27,528 bases of DNA. Source: Gammaproteobacteria bacterium UBA7376. GTDB lineage: Bacteria; Pseudomonadota; Gammaproteobacteria; Pseudomonadales; Azotimanducaceae. Below the pieces are notes generated by a model. That model was not told the DNA's origin, made no database searches, and saw only the letters and a program-made list of their open reading frames with translations. This document shows positions 15,581 through 24,363 of this stretch, piece by piece. Position 1 is the first letter of the stretch, and each line of letters begins with the position of its first letter. The stretch lies in assembly GCA_002470275.1 (NCBI GenBank), contig DKNY01000037.1:1-27528 (forward strand), read 5' to 3'. The position numbers and the translations under genes are program-made.

Positions 15581-16690
15581 ATGACGAAAGGATTCTCCCT
15601 TCCCGCCCAGTTGACCGAGGAATTGGTACCCTTGGGCTGGCGGGCGGCTCTGCGGTCTCGGCTAGATCAGCTTGAGTACTCTGCATCGCCCTCGGATTTG
15701 CACATCGCACGGGTGATTGGCGTTCAGCGAACGGGCCTTGAAGTCGCGCCTGCCGTGGGAGCCGGCAATACCCACGTTCCCCTAAGCGGCCGCTGGTTCC
15801 AGGGCGATGCCCTATCTCGACCCACTGTCGGAGACTGGGTCGTTATAGACAAGCCCACGGGGTCGCTGCTGGACATGCTGCCCAGACTTAGCGTGATCAA
15901 GAGAATGAGCCCCTCGGGCGGGGCCCAGCTTATTGCTGCAAACGTGGATACTGCCTTTATCGTCAGTGCCTGTAATGCTGATTACAGCCCTGCGCGCATA
16001 GAGCGCTATCTTTCAGTAATCATGCAGGCTGATATCGAGCCTGTGATCATCCTGACCAAGGCGGATCTGATCGGCGATGCCGACGCCTTCCGAGACAGCG
16101 TGAGCAGAGAATTTCCTGCCGTCCAATCTCTGGTGCTCAATGCTTTGGATTCTGAGGCGGTCGCGCGCCTGCACGGTTGGTGCGGCCAGGGTCAGACCAT
16201 CGCCCTGCTCGGATCATCCGGGGTGGGGAAGTCTACCCTGGTCAATTCGTTAGTGGGGGCTCAGATACAGCTCACTCAGGCGGTTCGCGAGGGGGACGAA
16301 AAAGGGCGTCATACCACCACCAATCGAAGCCTTCACTTACTGCCTCAGGGGGGCGTCATTCTGGATAGCCCAGGCATGCGTGAACTCCAGATTGCCGATG
16401 CTGATGCGGGTTTGGGACAGGTCTTTGAGGATATAGAGGACCTTGCCGCGCACTGCAAATTCAATGACTGTGGGCATATTTCGGAACCCGGATGCGCGGT
16501 GCTTGCCGCCATTGCCAGCGGGAGAGTTGACGCCCGGCGGGTGCAGCACTACCGAGCACTGCGTCAGGAAGAGGTTGCTAATCGCGGAGCCTTGACCGAG
16601 CGACGCACTCGATCACGCTCGCCGACGAAAGATCGCGCCAACAGGGATGGCTTATCCGAGTCTATGGGCGACGGGCTCGATGAGTCCTGA
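15581..16690 (+). CDS. rsgA: Small ribosomal subunit biogenesis GTPase RsgA
   Basis: Late-stage 30S maturation GTPase. 369 residues from the ATG at 15581; in-frame sequence upstream to 15425 overlaps the acetyltransferase gene and does not resemble the family. The GTPase is circularly permuted as expected: G4 TKAD at 159-162, then G1 GSSGVGKST at 211-219, the switch region GRHTTT at 242-247 and G3 DSPG at 262-265. The OB-fold precedes it (about 38-110, with RPTVGDWVV). The zinc site C292-x4-C297-x-H299-x5-C305 is complete. After about residue 325 there is a charged, low-complexity tail (RRTRSRSPTKDRANRD), probably disordered. Usual gammaproteobacterial neighbours (orn, psd) are absent, so the location is unusual. 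Confidence 0.96.
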   Translation: MTKGFSLPAQLTEELVPLGWRAALRSRLDQLEYSASPSDLHIARVIGVQRTGLEVAPAVGAGNTHVPLSGRWFQGDALSRPTVGDWVVIDKPTGSLLDMLPRLSVIKRMSPSGGAQLIAANVDTAFIVSACNADYSPARIERYLSVIMQADIEPVIILTKADLIGDADAFRDSVSREFPAVQSLVLNALDSEAVARLHGWCGQGQTIALLGSSGVGKSTLVNSLVGAQIQLTQAVREGDEKGRHTTTNRSLHLLPQGGVILDSPGMRELQIADADAGLGQVFEDIEDLAAHCKFNDCGHISEPGCAVLAAIASGRVDARRVQHYRALRQEEVANRGALTERRTRSRSPTKDRANRDGLSESMGDGLDES

Positions 16691-16820
16691 GGCTGTGCTG
16701 CGGGAGCACTCTGAACAGCCTGCCTCAAGCACAGACAGAGCATCACGGCGGGACGATATGTCTGAGGCGGATGGAGCCTTTCGCCTCGCCGCGAAACGTT
16801 TGGCGGGCTTGACCGCCTAG
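16680..16820 (+). CDS. Possible 46-residue protein overlapping the rsgA end
   Basis: An ATG at 16680 opens a 46-codon frame ending at TAG 16818-16820, overlapping the last 11 bases of rsgA. It fills the gap to the convergent CoA-binding gene, and the C-terminal half (MSEADGAFRLAAKRLAGLTA) looks like an amphipathic helix. There is no distinct ribosome site, and I know no family. Overlap with rsgA and full use of the gap favour a real gene; the short length argues for caution. Confidence 0.3.
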   Translation: MSPEAVLREHSEQPASSTDRASRRDDMSEADGAFRLAAKRLAGLTA

Positions 16821-16831
16821 TCGAGCGGGGC

Positions 16832-17260
16832 TTACGTCAGGTAGCGCTGGTGCTCAATCTTGGTACACAAATCTGCTACGCAAATCAGGCCAGCCTGGCG
16901 AGCATGGTTGAGGGCGGGCTCATGCATCACCCCCAACTGCAGCCAGAGGCCCGCCGCCTTGATGGCCAGGCTATCCTGCACGATCTGCGGCACAGCGCTG
17001 GCATCGCGAAAAACATCCACCAGGTCTATGCCTTCATTAACGACACGTAGATTGGGATAGCAGGTGACACCGAGCAGGCGATCATAGCCGGGATTGACCG
17101 GGATGATTCGGTAGCCAGCGTGCTGCAGATAAGTGGCAACCTGGTGGCTGGGTCGGGCTGGGTTGGGCGAGAGACCCACGACGGCAATGGTTTTGGCTGC
17201 CAGGCAGCTCAGGATTGCGGATCGTTGCCGCCATTCATCGCGTGCACGGGTTGTGGTCAT
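16832..17260 (-). CDS. CoA-binding domain protein (YccU-like)
   Basis: 142 residues, a stand-alone Rossmann-type CoA-binding domain (CoA_binding_2) of usual size. The motif IAVVGLSPNPARPSHQVATYLQHAGYRIIPVNPG binds the CoA moiety as in succinyl-CoA synthetase alpha subunits, and WLQLGVMHEPALNHARQAGL is the typical second half. No catalytic domain is present, so these proteins are thought to bind or sense CoA; their role is unknown. The ATG at 17260 has only a weak ribosome site (GGATGA). It diverges from the PEGA/SUMF1 gene, with 80 bases between start codons. Confidence 0.93.
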   Translation of the reverse strand: MTTTRARDEWRQRSAILSCLAAKTIAVVGLSPNPARPSHQVATYLQHAGYRIIPVNPGYDRLLGVTCYPNLRVVNEGIDLVDVFRDASAVPQIVQDSLAIKAAGLWLQLGVMHEPALNHARQAGLICVADLCTKIEHQRYLT

Positions 17261-17340
17261 GTGGACGGGTCATCCTGCTCTGGCATCAAGGGTGTTCGGA
17301 TGTGATGATAACCCAACCCCATGACAGAATAAGAAGCGCA

Positions 17341-19026
17341 ATGAACAAACGCCTGCTCGTCATCGTAGGTGTCGCCAGCCTGCTATTCGGTGGGTGGTAC
17401 CTGGCAACCCCCAGGCTAGATGTGACCAGTGAACCGGCGGGTGCCGACGTGGTGCTGAATGGTCGGTGGGTTGGGCGCACGCCGCTTCAGGGGCACATTC
17501 TGGAAAGCGGACGCCTGGGTTTGCAGGTCGGTCATGCGCAGTTTGCACCCTACCAAGAGACCCTGGACGTCGAGCTAGGCGCGCGTATTCAGCGAAAGAT
17601 CAAACTGGAACCTGGGGTGGGCCAGGTGCGGCTGCTCTCCAATCCCCGAGAGGCCTGGGTAGAAATCGACGGGGAGCGACAGTCAGGCCTTACCCCAATG
17701 ACTTTAGAACTCGCCTCGGGTCAATATCAGGTGACTATGGGCCGAGACGAGAGACGCGCTCAGCGTAAAACAGTCCTGGTCAAGGATGGAGCGGACCTAA
17801 CGGTGAACTTAGAGCTTCCTCTCGAGCCCTACGGCAGCCTGCGCCTAGATATCAAACCTGCCGGAACCCGCGTGGAGCTGGTGGGCACGGGACTCGACTA
17901 CCGACGGGGCATGCGGTTACCCATCGGCGAGTACCCCATTCGTGTCAGCAAGGCAGGCTACCAGAGTCAAAGCTTTCGCTTCAGGGTGCGCTATGGAGAA
18001 AATATCCGCCCGGTAACCCTGCTTCGGGACTACGCACCCCTTAGGGTTCGCGCTGAGCCGGATTCAGCACTGGTCGACGTTGTTTATTCAGAGCAGGGTA
18101 GTACCCACGTAAAACGCTATACCCCCAATATCAAGGTGCCTGTGGGTGCCGTTGAATTGCGAGTTCGGGCCATGGGGAGGCGCAGTGAGGTCAGACGCCT
18201 GAATGTGGGCAGCGCCGGGGCATCCCTGAATTTTCGGCTAGAGCCTCTGCTGGCGACGGCGGGGAGTGAGTTTGCGGATGCGTTGGCCCGGGGTGGGAAT
18301 GGCCCAAGGATGGTGGTGATCCCGGCGGGAAGCTTCACTATGGGCGACGACGCAGGTCCCATATCTGAGAGGCCTGCGCGAACGGTTCTCCTCAGCCAAC
18401 CGTTTGCTGTATCCAAATATGAGATCAGTGTTCAGCAGATACGCGATTATGCCCAGGCCACCGGCGTTCAGCTGAATGAGCAATTGGCGGCCCTGGCGCC
18501 TCAGGCCCCGGCGAGCAATATCAGCTATGAACAGGCTCAGGACTATGCGCGGTGGTTAGAAGAGCAAACCGGCAGGCGCTACCGATTATTGACCGAGTCT
18601 GAATGGGAATATGTGGCCAGGGCGGGTAGCACCACGGCCTATGCCTACGGAAACGACCCGAACAAGCTCTGTGAATACGGCAATATTGGCGACCTTACCG
18701 CGAAGCGCGCCTACCGGACCTGGGATGTCACCCCCTGTGATGATGGCCGGCTGCGACCCGATGGCCGTGGCCAATACCGACCCAACGCTCTGGGCGTATA
18801 CGACCTTTACGGCAATGTGGCTGAGTGGGTTGCGGAGTGTGGTATGCCCAGCTATGCCGAGGCCGGCGACGACGGTAGCGTCGTGATGACGGGCACTGAG
18901 TGTAGCTCCCACGGCTATCGAGGAGGCTCCTGGGATTCCTTGGCCATGGAGGCTAGCTCCACCTATCGGAACGTGTCTGCACGCGCCAGCGATGATCGCG
19001 GCATCCGACTGCTTGGCGAGCTTTAG
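17341..19026 (+). CDS. Membrane-anchored PEGA repeat and SUMF1/FGE-sulfatase-fold protein
   Basis: 561 residues from the ATG at 17341, which opens directly into an N-terminal anchor or signal (NKRLLVIVGVASLLFGGWYLA), so the protein is periplasmic or surface-exposed. It then has PEGA-type beta domains: about 24-80 (TSEPAGADVVLNGRWVG), about 93-150 (LLSNPREAWVEIDGE) and further degenerate copies to about 320. The C-terminal 230 residues are a SUMF1 fold: MVVIPAGSFTMGDD, YRLLTESEWEYVARAG, LGVYDLYGNVAEW, YRGGSW and a final DDRGIRLL. The two cysteines used by formylglycine-generating enzymes just after the RGGSW-type motif are absent (residues read DSLAMEASSTYRN), so it is probably a binding or structural domain rather than a sulfatase-maturation enzyme. 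PEGA modules often occur in cell-envelope and sensory proteins. No sulfatase gene is nearby. Confidence 0.88.
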   Translation: MNKRLLVIVGVASLLFGGWYLATPRLDVTSEPAGADVVLNGRWVGRTPLQGHILESGRLGLQVGHAQFAPYQETLDVELGARIQRKIKLEPGVGQVRLLSNPREAWVEIDGERQSGLTPMTLELASGQYQVTMGRDERRAQRKTVLVKDGADLTVNLELPLEPYGSLRLDIKPAGTRVELVGTGLDYRRGMRLPIGEYPIRVSKAGYQSQSFRFRVRYGENIRPVTLLRDYAPLRVRAEPDSALVDVVYSEQGSTHVKRYTPNIKVPVGAVELRVRAMGRRSEVRRLNVGSAGASLNFRLEPLLATAGSEFADALARGGNGPRMVVIPAGSFTMGDDAGPISERPARTVLLSQPFAVSKYEISVQQIRDYAQATGVQLNEQLAALAPQAPASNISYEQAQDYARWLEEQTGRRYRLLTESEWEYVARAGSTTAYAYGNDPNKLCEYGNIGDLTAKRAYRTWDVTPCDDGRLRPDGRGQYRPNALGVYDLYGNVAEWVAECGMPSYAEAGDDGSVVMTGTECSSHGYRGGSWDSLAMEASSTYRNVSARASDDRGIRLLGEL

Positions 19027-19032
19027 AGGCCG

Positions 19033-20016
19033 TTAGGGGCTGGGGACATAGAGGTCACGTGCCTCAAGAAAGTCCGCATTATAAAGTCGCGACTGATATT
19101 TGCCCCCGCCGTCACAAAGGATCGTTACGATGGTATGCCCGGACCCCAGGGACTGAGCAATTTTCACGGCTGCCCCAAGGTTGATGCCGGAGCTTGATCC
19201 GAAAAACCAGCCGTCTTCCCGCAGCAGGCGGTAGCACATGTCTACCATTTCTTGGTCCGTTACCTGATAGGACGCGTCGACAACGGTGTCGCTGAGATTT
19301 TCTGTGATGCGCGAGTTACCGATGCCCTCGGTGATTGAGGGGCCGGGGCTCATGCTCGGCTCGCCCTGGGTCACCCAGTGATGGAGGGCGCTGCCCATGG
19401 GGTCAGCCAGGACGATCTGCACGGCTTCGCTCTGGGCCTTTAAGTAACGGGACACACCGGCCAGGGTGCCGCCGGTGCCGACGGCACAGGTAAAGGCATC
19501 CAGCTTGCCCTCGGTCTGCCGCCAAATTTCGGGTCCCGTAGACTCAAAATGCGCCAGCCGGTTGGCGGTATTATCAAACTGGTTGGCCCAGATACCGTTG
19601 TTCAGCGTTGCCGCATAGCGCCCGGCCTGCTTCTGAAAGTTCATATCGTCGCGATAGGGCACGGTGGGGACCACGCGCACATCAGCGCCCAGGGTTTTTA
19701 GCAGATCGACTTTTTCTTGGCTTTGATTATCCGGCATGAAGATCACGGTGTTGTAGCCGCGGCTATTGCAAACATGGGCGATGCCAATGCCCGTATTCCC
19801 GGCAGTACCCTCGACAACGGTACCGCCAGGCTTGAGTTCACCCCTGGCTTCAGCGTCGTCAATGATCCAGAGCGCGGCTCGATCCTTCACCGAGCCGCCA
19901 GGGTTCATAAATTCCGCCTTGCCCAAAATCTCGCAGCCAGTCTCTCGAGAAAGGCTGTCCATACGAATGAGCGGCGTATTACCAATTGAACCTCTTAGTC
20001 CATCAACAACGGCCAT
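19033..20016 (-). CDS. cysK: Cysteine synthase (O-acetylserine sulfhydrylase family)
   Basis: PLP-dependent beta-replacement enzyme making cysteine from O-acetylserine and sulfide. From the ATG at 20016 (AAGGAT 6 bases upstream) it has 327 residues; the frame extends to 20136, but the extra residues are unlike the family. The PLP lysine is K44 in NPGGSVKDRAAL. Also present are EGTAGNTGIGIAHV (substrate loop), GTGGTLAGVSRYLK (phosphate cradle) and GSSSGINLGAAV near the end. The SVKDR form and the overall sequence resemble a cysteine synthase A branch close to cystathionine beta-synthase catalytic cores, so a CBS-like activity is an alternative. The gene faces the PEGA protein gene (6 bases between stops) and diverges from the serine hydrolase operon. 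Confidence 0.9.
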   Translation of the reverse strand: MAVVDGLRGSIGNTPLIRMDSLSRETGCEILGKAEFMNPGGSVKDRAALWIIDDAEARGELKPGGTVVEGTAGNTGIGIAHVCNSRGYNTVIFMPDNQSQEKVDLLKTLGADVRVVPTVPYRDDMNFQKQAGRYAATLNNGIWANQFDNTANRLAHFESTGPEIWRQTEGKLDAFTCAVGTGGTLAGVSRYLKAQSEAVQIVLADPMGSALHHWVTQGEPSMSPGPSITEGIGNSRITENLSDTVVDASYQVTDQEMVDMCYRLLREDGWFFGSSSGINLGAAVKIAQSLGSGHTIVTILCDGGGKYQSRLYNADFLEARDLYVPSP

Positions 20017-20172
20017 AGTGATCCTTCTGTAGATTTGGGTCGGCAGTTTAGGCATGACGCCGTTATTGAGCAAACGGCAGAGCGGCCCGGGTGAAACAGG
20101 AAAGATGAGGATCAAATGGTATTCCGAATCCTGCATGGGTAGTCTTTGGCGGACAGCTTAAGAGGAGAGGAT

Positions 20173-21333
20173 ATGCAGCAGTTGTCAGAGGCCGAGCACC
20201 AGCGCGTGGCTAGTGCAGGGTTGTCCATTGAGAAAGTGGCGCAGCTTCTGCAGCGAGCGGGTCAGGAGGTTCGTGAGGGGTTGCTGCCTGCAGCACAAAT
20301 CGCCATGGCCCATCAAGGAGAGGTACTTTTTCAGCGCAGTTTTGGTACGGCGACGGATACGTCCCTGACCTGCATTTTTTCAGCTACCAAGGCCATCACC
20401 TCAGCGGCTGCATGGTTACTGCTTCAGGAGGGCAAGTTGTCCGAGGCTGAGCGGGTTGGGGATATTGTTGAGGGGTTTCTTGATAACGGCAAGGAGGCCG
20501 TAACCGTAGAGCAGCTTTTCACCCACACCGCCGGGTTTCCCAGCGCGCCCTTTGCGCCCGCGGATTGGGATGACAGGTCGGCGCGTTATGCGCGCTTTCG
20601 GCGCTGGCACCTAAACTGGCCCCCCGGTGATCGATTCGAATATCACCCTTCATCTTCCATGTGGGTTGTCGCTGATATTATCGAGCAACGCAGCGGGATG
20701 GGATTTCGTGAATTTGTGAGAGAAAGGATCATCCAACCCCTGGGTTTGGGGCATTTATTTGTTGGCCTACCAGAATCTGAGCAACATCGAGCGCTGGCTT
20801 GCGAGCACGTGGGCGAGCCCTTGGGTCCTGAGGATTATCGTCGGCTCGGGATGCCGGTGCCGCCAAAAACAGAGGTCACGGAAGAGGCCATCTTGAGCTT
20901 TAACCGTCCTGAGATACGTGCGGTTGGGTCGCCAGGAGGGGGTGGATTTGCTAACGCCGCTTCCCTGGCGCTCTTTCATCAAGCCCTGTTACATGGTGGA
21001 TTGCAGGGTACCCAGCTGTGGGAGGCGACAACCCTGGCCAACGCAAAACGCATACGCTCTGGTCAACTCACCGATCCCGTATACAAAAAGCTCGCGAATC
21101 GCGCCTTGGGTCTGATCATTAGCGGGGACGACAGCCGAAGCTTTCGGGGTTTCGGCAAAACCAATTCGCCAGCTGCCTTTGGGCACAACGGTGCCGGCGG
21201 ACAGCTTGCCTGGACGGACCCTGCCTCCGGCCTGAGTCTGGTTTATTTGACGCCAGGTCATGACAGAAACAGCATTCGCCAGGGCAGGAGAGGGGTGGCC
21301 ATCAGCAGTTTGGCGGGGGAGTGCATGGCATGA
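20173..21333 (+). CDS. Serine beta-lactamase-fold hydrolase (class C / esterase family)
   Basis: 386 residues. The nucleophile motif is S70-A-T-K73 (IFSATKAITS), the second motif is Y157-H-P-S (in place of Y-x-N), and the third is H-N-G near residue 338 (AFGHNGAGG), where class C beta-lactamases have K-T-G. This combination is typical of penicillin-binding-protein-like esterases and peptidases rather than true beta-lactamases. No signal peptide is visible. The ATG at 20173 follows AGAGGAGAGGAT, a strong ribosome site; the TTG at 20146 lies upstream of that site. Its stop overlaps the start of the next gene in an ATGA, so translation is coupled with the M20 amidohydrolase, suggesting that both act on one amide or ester substrate. 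Confidence 0.9.
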   Translation: MQQLSEAEHQRVASAGLSIEKVAQLLQRAGQEVREGLLPAAQIAMAHQGEVLFQRSFGTATDTSLTCIFSATKAITSAAAWLLLQEGKLSEAERVGDIVEGFLDNGKEAVTVEQLFTHTAGFPSAPFAPADWDDRSARYARFRRWHLNWPPGDRFEYHPSSSMWVVADIIEQRSGMGFREFVRERIIQPLGLGHLFVGLPESEQHRALACEHVGEPLGPEDYRRLGMPVPPKTEVTEEAILSFNRPEIRAVGSPGGGGFANAASLALFHQALLHGGLQGTQLWEATTLANAKRIRSGQLTDPVYKKLANRALGLIISGDDSRSFRGFGKTNSPAAFGHNGAGGQLAWTDPASGLSLVYLTPGHDRNSIRQGRRGVAISSLAGECMA

Positions 21334-22802
21334 CCTGGACACGAGCGACGGTAGGGCTCTGGATGAGTGCGATTCTAGGCATTGTTCCTGGGCCTGTCTG
21401 GGCGGGGCATCACTTATCCAGTGCCTCGCCTCCGGGGGATGCGTCCGACCGCGTGATTCCCTTTGTGGTAGGCCTGCGCGATCCGGCAACGGACATGGCG
21501 CAACAGATGTGGGAGTTGGCCGAGCTGGGCTACCAGGAATATGAAAGCAGCGCCCTGCTTCAGCGTTACCTGGCCGCCAACGGTTTTGTGGTGACCGCTG
21601 GCGTAGCCGATATCCCAACGGCCTTTGTTGCAACTTATGGCAGTGACGGGCCGAATATCGCCATTCTGGCAGAATTCGACGCCCTGCCGGGCTTGAGTCA
21701 GTTGCCGGAACCGCGTCGTACTCCGCTAACCGATGGGGCGCCTGGACATGCCTGCGGCCATCATCTGTTTGGTGCCGCATCCACTACGGCCGCCGTGGCG
21801 CTGGCCCGGTGGCTGGCTGAAGAGGAGATCAGCGCCAAGATCACCTTAGTGGGCACCCCGGCGGAGGAGGGGGGCTCGGGCAAGGTCTATCTGGTACGGG
21901 CCGGGATCTTCGATGATGTGGACATTGTGCTGCACTGGCATCCTGGAGACGTTAATTCAGCGTCCCCCAGCACCTCCACGGCCAACAAGAGTGGGCGCTT
22001 CACGTTCACGGGACGGGCTGCCCATGCGGCGTCGGCACCAGATCGAGGTCGCAGCGCTCTGGACGGCGTTGAAGCCATGAATTTTATGGTGAATATGATG
22101 CGCGAACACATCCCCCAGGAGAGCCGCATTCACTATGTGATTACGAACGGGGGCGACGCGCCGAACATCGTGCCCGAAACAGCCCAGGTCTATTATTACG
22201 TCAGGCATCCGGACAAGGATCAGGCGGCAGCCCTATTTGATCGAGTGGCGCTCGTGGCTAAGGCAGCGGCCCTGGGCAGCGCCACCGAGGTGGACATCGA
22301 AGTCATGCACGGCAACTATCCGCTACTACCCAACGAAACCCTTGCCCGACTTGTTCATAATAACTTTAGAGAGATAGGCGGCATTAGCTACAACGCTGAA
22401 GAGCGTCGTTTCGCTCAAAAAATTCAAGAGACGCTGCCCAAGGTGCGATATGCCTTGGGGTCTGAGCAAGACATCGCGCCCTTTCAGTTCCGCCAAGGCA
22501 TGGGCTCTACGGATGTTGGGGACGTCAGCTGGCTTGTCCCAACCGTGGGTTTTACCACTGCCTCTTGGGTGCCGGGTACGCCTGCCCATAGCTGGCAGGC
22601 GGTGGCCGCTGGAGGCATGTCTATCGGGCATAAGGGCATGATGCTGGCGGCAAAGCTGTTGGCCAAGACAGGTGCTCAGCTTGCGCTTTCTCCCAAGGTG
22701 ATTCAGCGCGCCCAGGTGGAGCTAGAGCGGCGCCAGGGGCCCAATTTCCGCTACCAAGCGCTGCTCGGGGACCGAGCCCCACCCCTGGACTATCGTCGCT
22801 GA
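21330..22802 (+). CDS. Exported M20-family amidohydrolase (AbgB/hippuricase-like)
   Basis: 490 residues. The N-terminus has a signal peptide (TWTRATVGLWMSAILGIVPGPVWA, cleavage probably before GHH), unusual for a family that is mostly cytoplasmic. The di-metal hydrolase core is complete: EFDALPG, HACGHHLFG, the Glu-Glu pair in GTPAEEGGSGK and the histidine in LHWHPGD, with a dimerisation domain inserted (FTGRAAHAASAPDRGRSALDG). The best match by sequence style is AbgB, which cleaves p-aminobenzoyl-glutamate, but the substrate cannot be assigned. The ATG at 21330 overlaps the previous stop, with GGGGGA (21315-21320) 9 bases before it; the GTG at 21321 is too close to that site. The following gene starts 2 bases after the stop. 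Confidence 0.92.
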   Translation: MTWTRATVGLWMSAILGIVPGPVWAGHHLSSASPPGDASDRVIPFVVGLRDPATDMAQQMWELAELGYQEYESSALLQRYLAANGFVVTAGVADIPTAFVATYGSDGPNIAILAEFDALPGLSQLPEPRRTPLTDGAPGHACGHHLFGAASTTAAVALARWLAEEEISAKITLVGTPAEEGGSGKVYLVRAGIFDDVDIVLHWHPGDVNSASPSTSTANKSGRFTFTGRAAHAASAPDRGRSALDGVEAMNFMVNMMREHIPQESRIHYVITNGGDAPNIVPETAQVYYYVRHPDKDQAAALFDRVALVAKAAALGSATEVDIEVMHGNYPLLPNETLARLVHNNFREIGGISYNAEERRFAQKIQETLPKVRYALGSEQDIAPFQFRQGMGSTDVGDVSWLVPTVGFTTASWVPGTPAHSWQAVAAGGMSIGHKGMMLAAKLLAKTGAQLALSPKVIQRAQVELERRQGPNFRYQALLGDRAPPLDYRR

Positions 22803-22804
22803 TC

Positions 22805-23641
22805 ATGCGTCTGGGCATTCTGCATCCCGGCGCCATGGGGGCCAGCGTAGGCAAGTGTTTGTTGACTAATGGCCATGAGGTGGGGTGGGTCAGCCAAGGG
22901 CGCAGTCCTGCTAGCGTGCAGCGTGCTGCGGCCTTCCAGCCGTTTAAAAATATGGATGAGATTGCCGCCTGGGCTGACGGTCTGATTAGCGTCTGTCCAC
23001 CCCATGCGGCCCTGGAGGTCGCTCAGGCCGTCCACGCAACCGGCTATCAGGGACTCTTTGTGGACGCGAACGCCATCGCGCCGTCCACGGCGCTCAGGGT
23101 TGCTGAAACCCTAGGCCTCAGCGCCCACGTGGACGGTGGCATTATTGGTCCACCCCCACAGGAGCGGAACACGACCCGCCTCTATCTTTCCGGTCAGCAC
23201 GCGGCGCTAATTGCGGATTGGTTTCAAGGCAGTGCGCTGGTTGCCGTCGTCATAGAGCCCGAGGGCAGCGATGACAGTCATGTTGCCGCGTCTGTTTTGA
23301 AAATGGCTTATGCGGCCTACACTAAGGGTTCGGCCGCGCTGTTGCTGTTGGTGAATGCCCTGGCGGCATCTGGTGGAGTGCTGACTGCGCTGCAGACAGA
23401 GTGGCATCGCTCTCAGCCAGGGCTGGTAGACCGATCTGAGGCAACTGCCGCCATGGTCTCAGGCAAGGCATGGCGCTTCGTCGGCGAAATGTACGAGATT
23501 AGCGAGACCGCCAGTGCGGCGGGATTACCCGATCAGTTTCACGTTGGTGCGGCGGAGGTTTTTGAGCGCCTGGCACATTTTAAGGATTTACCGCCTCAGA
23601 CATTGGCCCAAATTTTAGAGACTCTAGCCACACCTAAGTGA
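22805..23641 (+). CDS. NAD(P)-binding dehydrogenase with DUF1932 domain
   Basis: 278 residues of the 6-phosphogluconate/beta-hydroxyacid dehydrogenase-like superfamily. The N-terminal Rossmann domain starts at once (RLGILHPGAMGASVGKCLL, a GxxGxMG-like motif), VDANAIAPSTA is the substrate-binding stretch, and DGGIIGPPPQERNTTRLYLSG is characteristic of the branch with the C-terminal helical DUF1932 domain (about 180-270). The catalytic lysine expected in beta-hydroxyacid dehydrogenases probably lies in SVLKMAYAAYTKGSAAL. Substrate unknown. It is the last gene of a tight three-gene operon with the serine hydrolase and M20 amidohydrolase, and may oxidise or reduce a product of those hydrolases. 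It converges on the histidine phosphatase gene, overlapping it by 8 bases. Confidence 0.9.
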   Translation: MRLGILHPGAMGASVGKCLLTNGHEVGWVSQGRSPASVQRAAAFQPFKNMDEIAAWADGLISVCPPHAALEVAQAVHATGYQGLFVDANAIAPSTALRVAETLGLSAHVDGGIIGPPPQERNTTRLYLSGQHAALIADWFQGSALVAVVIEPEGSDDSHVAASVLKMAYAAYTKGSAALLLLVNALAASGGVLTALQTEWHRSQPGLVDRSEATAAMVSGKAWRFVGEMYEISETASAAGLPDQFHVGAAEVFERLAHFKDLPPQTLAQILETLATPK

Positions 23642-24320
23642 GCTGTCCGCTCCCGGCATGAAGGGTACTCAAAACGTGAGCATTGTCGTTAAACGCTCGC
23701 ACCTTGATAACGTCGTCTAGCATCACAATTCTGCTAATTGAGCCATTGTCCGCGCCATTGAAGGCGAAGGGCCTGGCACCGCTAGCGTGGGCGAGAATAT
23801 GGCCGATAACGCCGCCGTGAACGACCGCGACGACCTTTTCGTCCCGGTGAGCGCTATGAATACGGGTGAGCCCCGCCATGACGCGTTGATTCAGGGTATC
23901 CCAGCTCTCGGCGCCCGGAATAACGTCCCACCGCTGTTCCGACTGCAGTTGCAGGAAAACCGGGTCTTGGGCAGCTGCCTTCATGCGCAGCAGGCCTCCC
24001 TCCCATTCACCCAGACAAACTTCTCGCAGCTCGCTTTCGATGTTGATGGAGAGCCCTAGGTGTTGCGCAAGCGGTTGCGCTGTCTGGGTGGTCCGCCGCA
24101 GGGTGGTGGCATAGATGGCCGAGATGGTCTCATGTCGCAGCCGTTCCCCCACAAGCGTCGCTTGAACTTCGCCGTTAAGGTGTAGTTCTGGGTCGCCATG
24201 ACCCGCCACAAGCGGGAACGGATCGTCCGCCGATGCTGGCCTGGATTCGCCGTGACGCACCAGAATGATTTCTGTCGCGCCAGCAGGTGGCTGATAGCTA
24301 TGCTGCCGATACTGGGTCAT
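23634..24320 (-). CDS. Histidine phosphatase family protein (phosphoglycerate mutase-like)
   Basis: 228 residues from the ATG at 24320, which has GGGAG 7 bases upstream; the frame runs back to 24398 through unlikely sequence. The catalytic RHG is in IILVRHGESRP, near residue 22, with phosphate-pocket partners in YATTLRRTTQTAQPLAQHL (arginine), VCLGEWEG (glutamate) and VVAVVHGGVIGHILAH (second histidine). Members dephosphorylate varied substrates, including sugar phosphates, alpha-ribazole phosphate and protein phosphohistidine, so no specific role can be given. It lies 43 bases behind the small conserved gene on the same strand and is probably co-transcribed. Confidence 0.92.
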   Translation of the reverse strand: MTQYRQHSYQPPAGATEIILVRHGESRPASADDPFPLVAGHGDPELHLNGEVQATLVGERLRHETISAIYATTLRRTTQTAQPLAQHLGLSINIESELREVCLGEWEGGLLRMKAAAQDPVFLQLQSEQRWDVIPGAESWDTLNQRVMAGLTRIHSAHRDEKVVAVVHGGVIGHILAHASGARPFAFNGADNGSISRIVMLDDVIKVRAFNDNAHVLSTLHAGSGQLT

Positions 24321-24363
24321 GGACACGCTCCCTGGTCTTGTTGATCGCTCGCCCTGGGGTGTC

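Noticed and set aside
20989..21780. 263-residue minus-strand ORF across the serine hydrolase/M20 junction
   Set aside because: Antisense to two clear genes, Arg/Pro-rich composition typical of a shadow frame.
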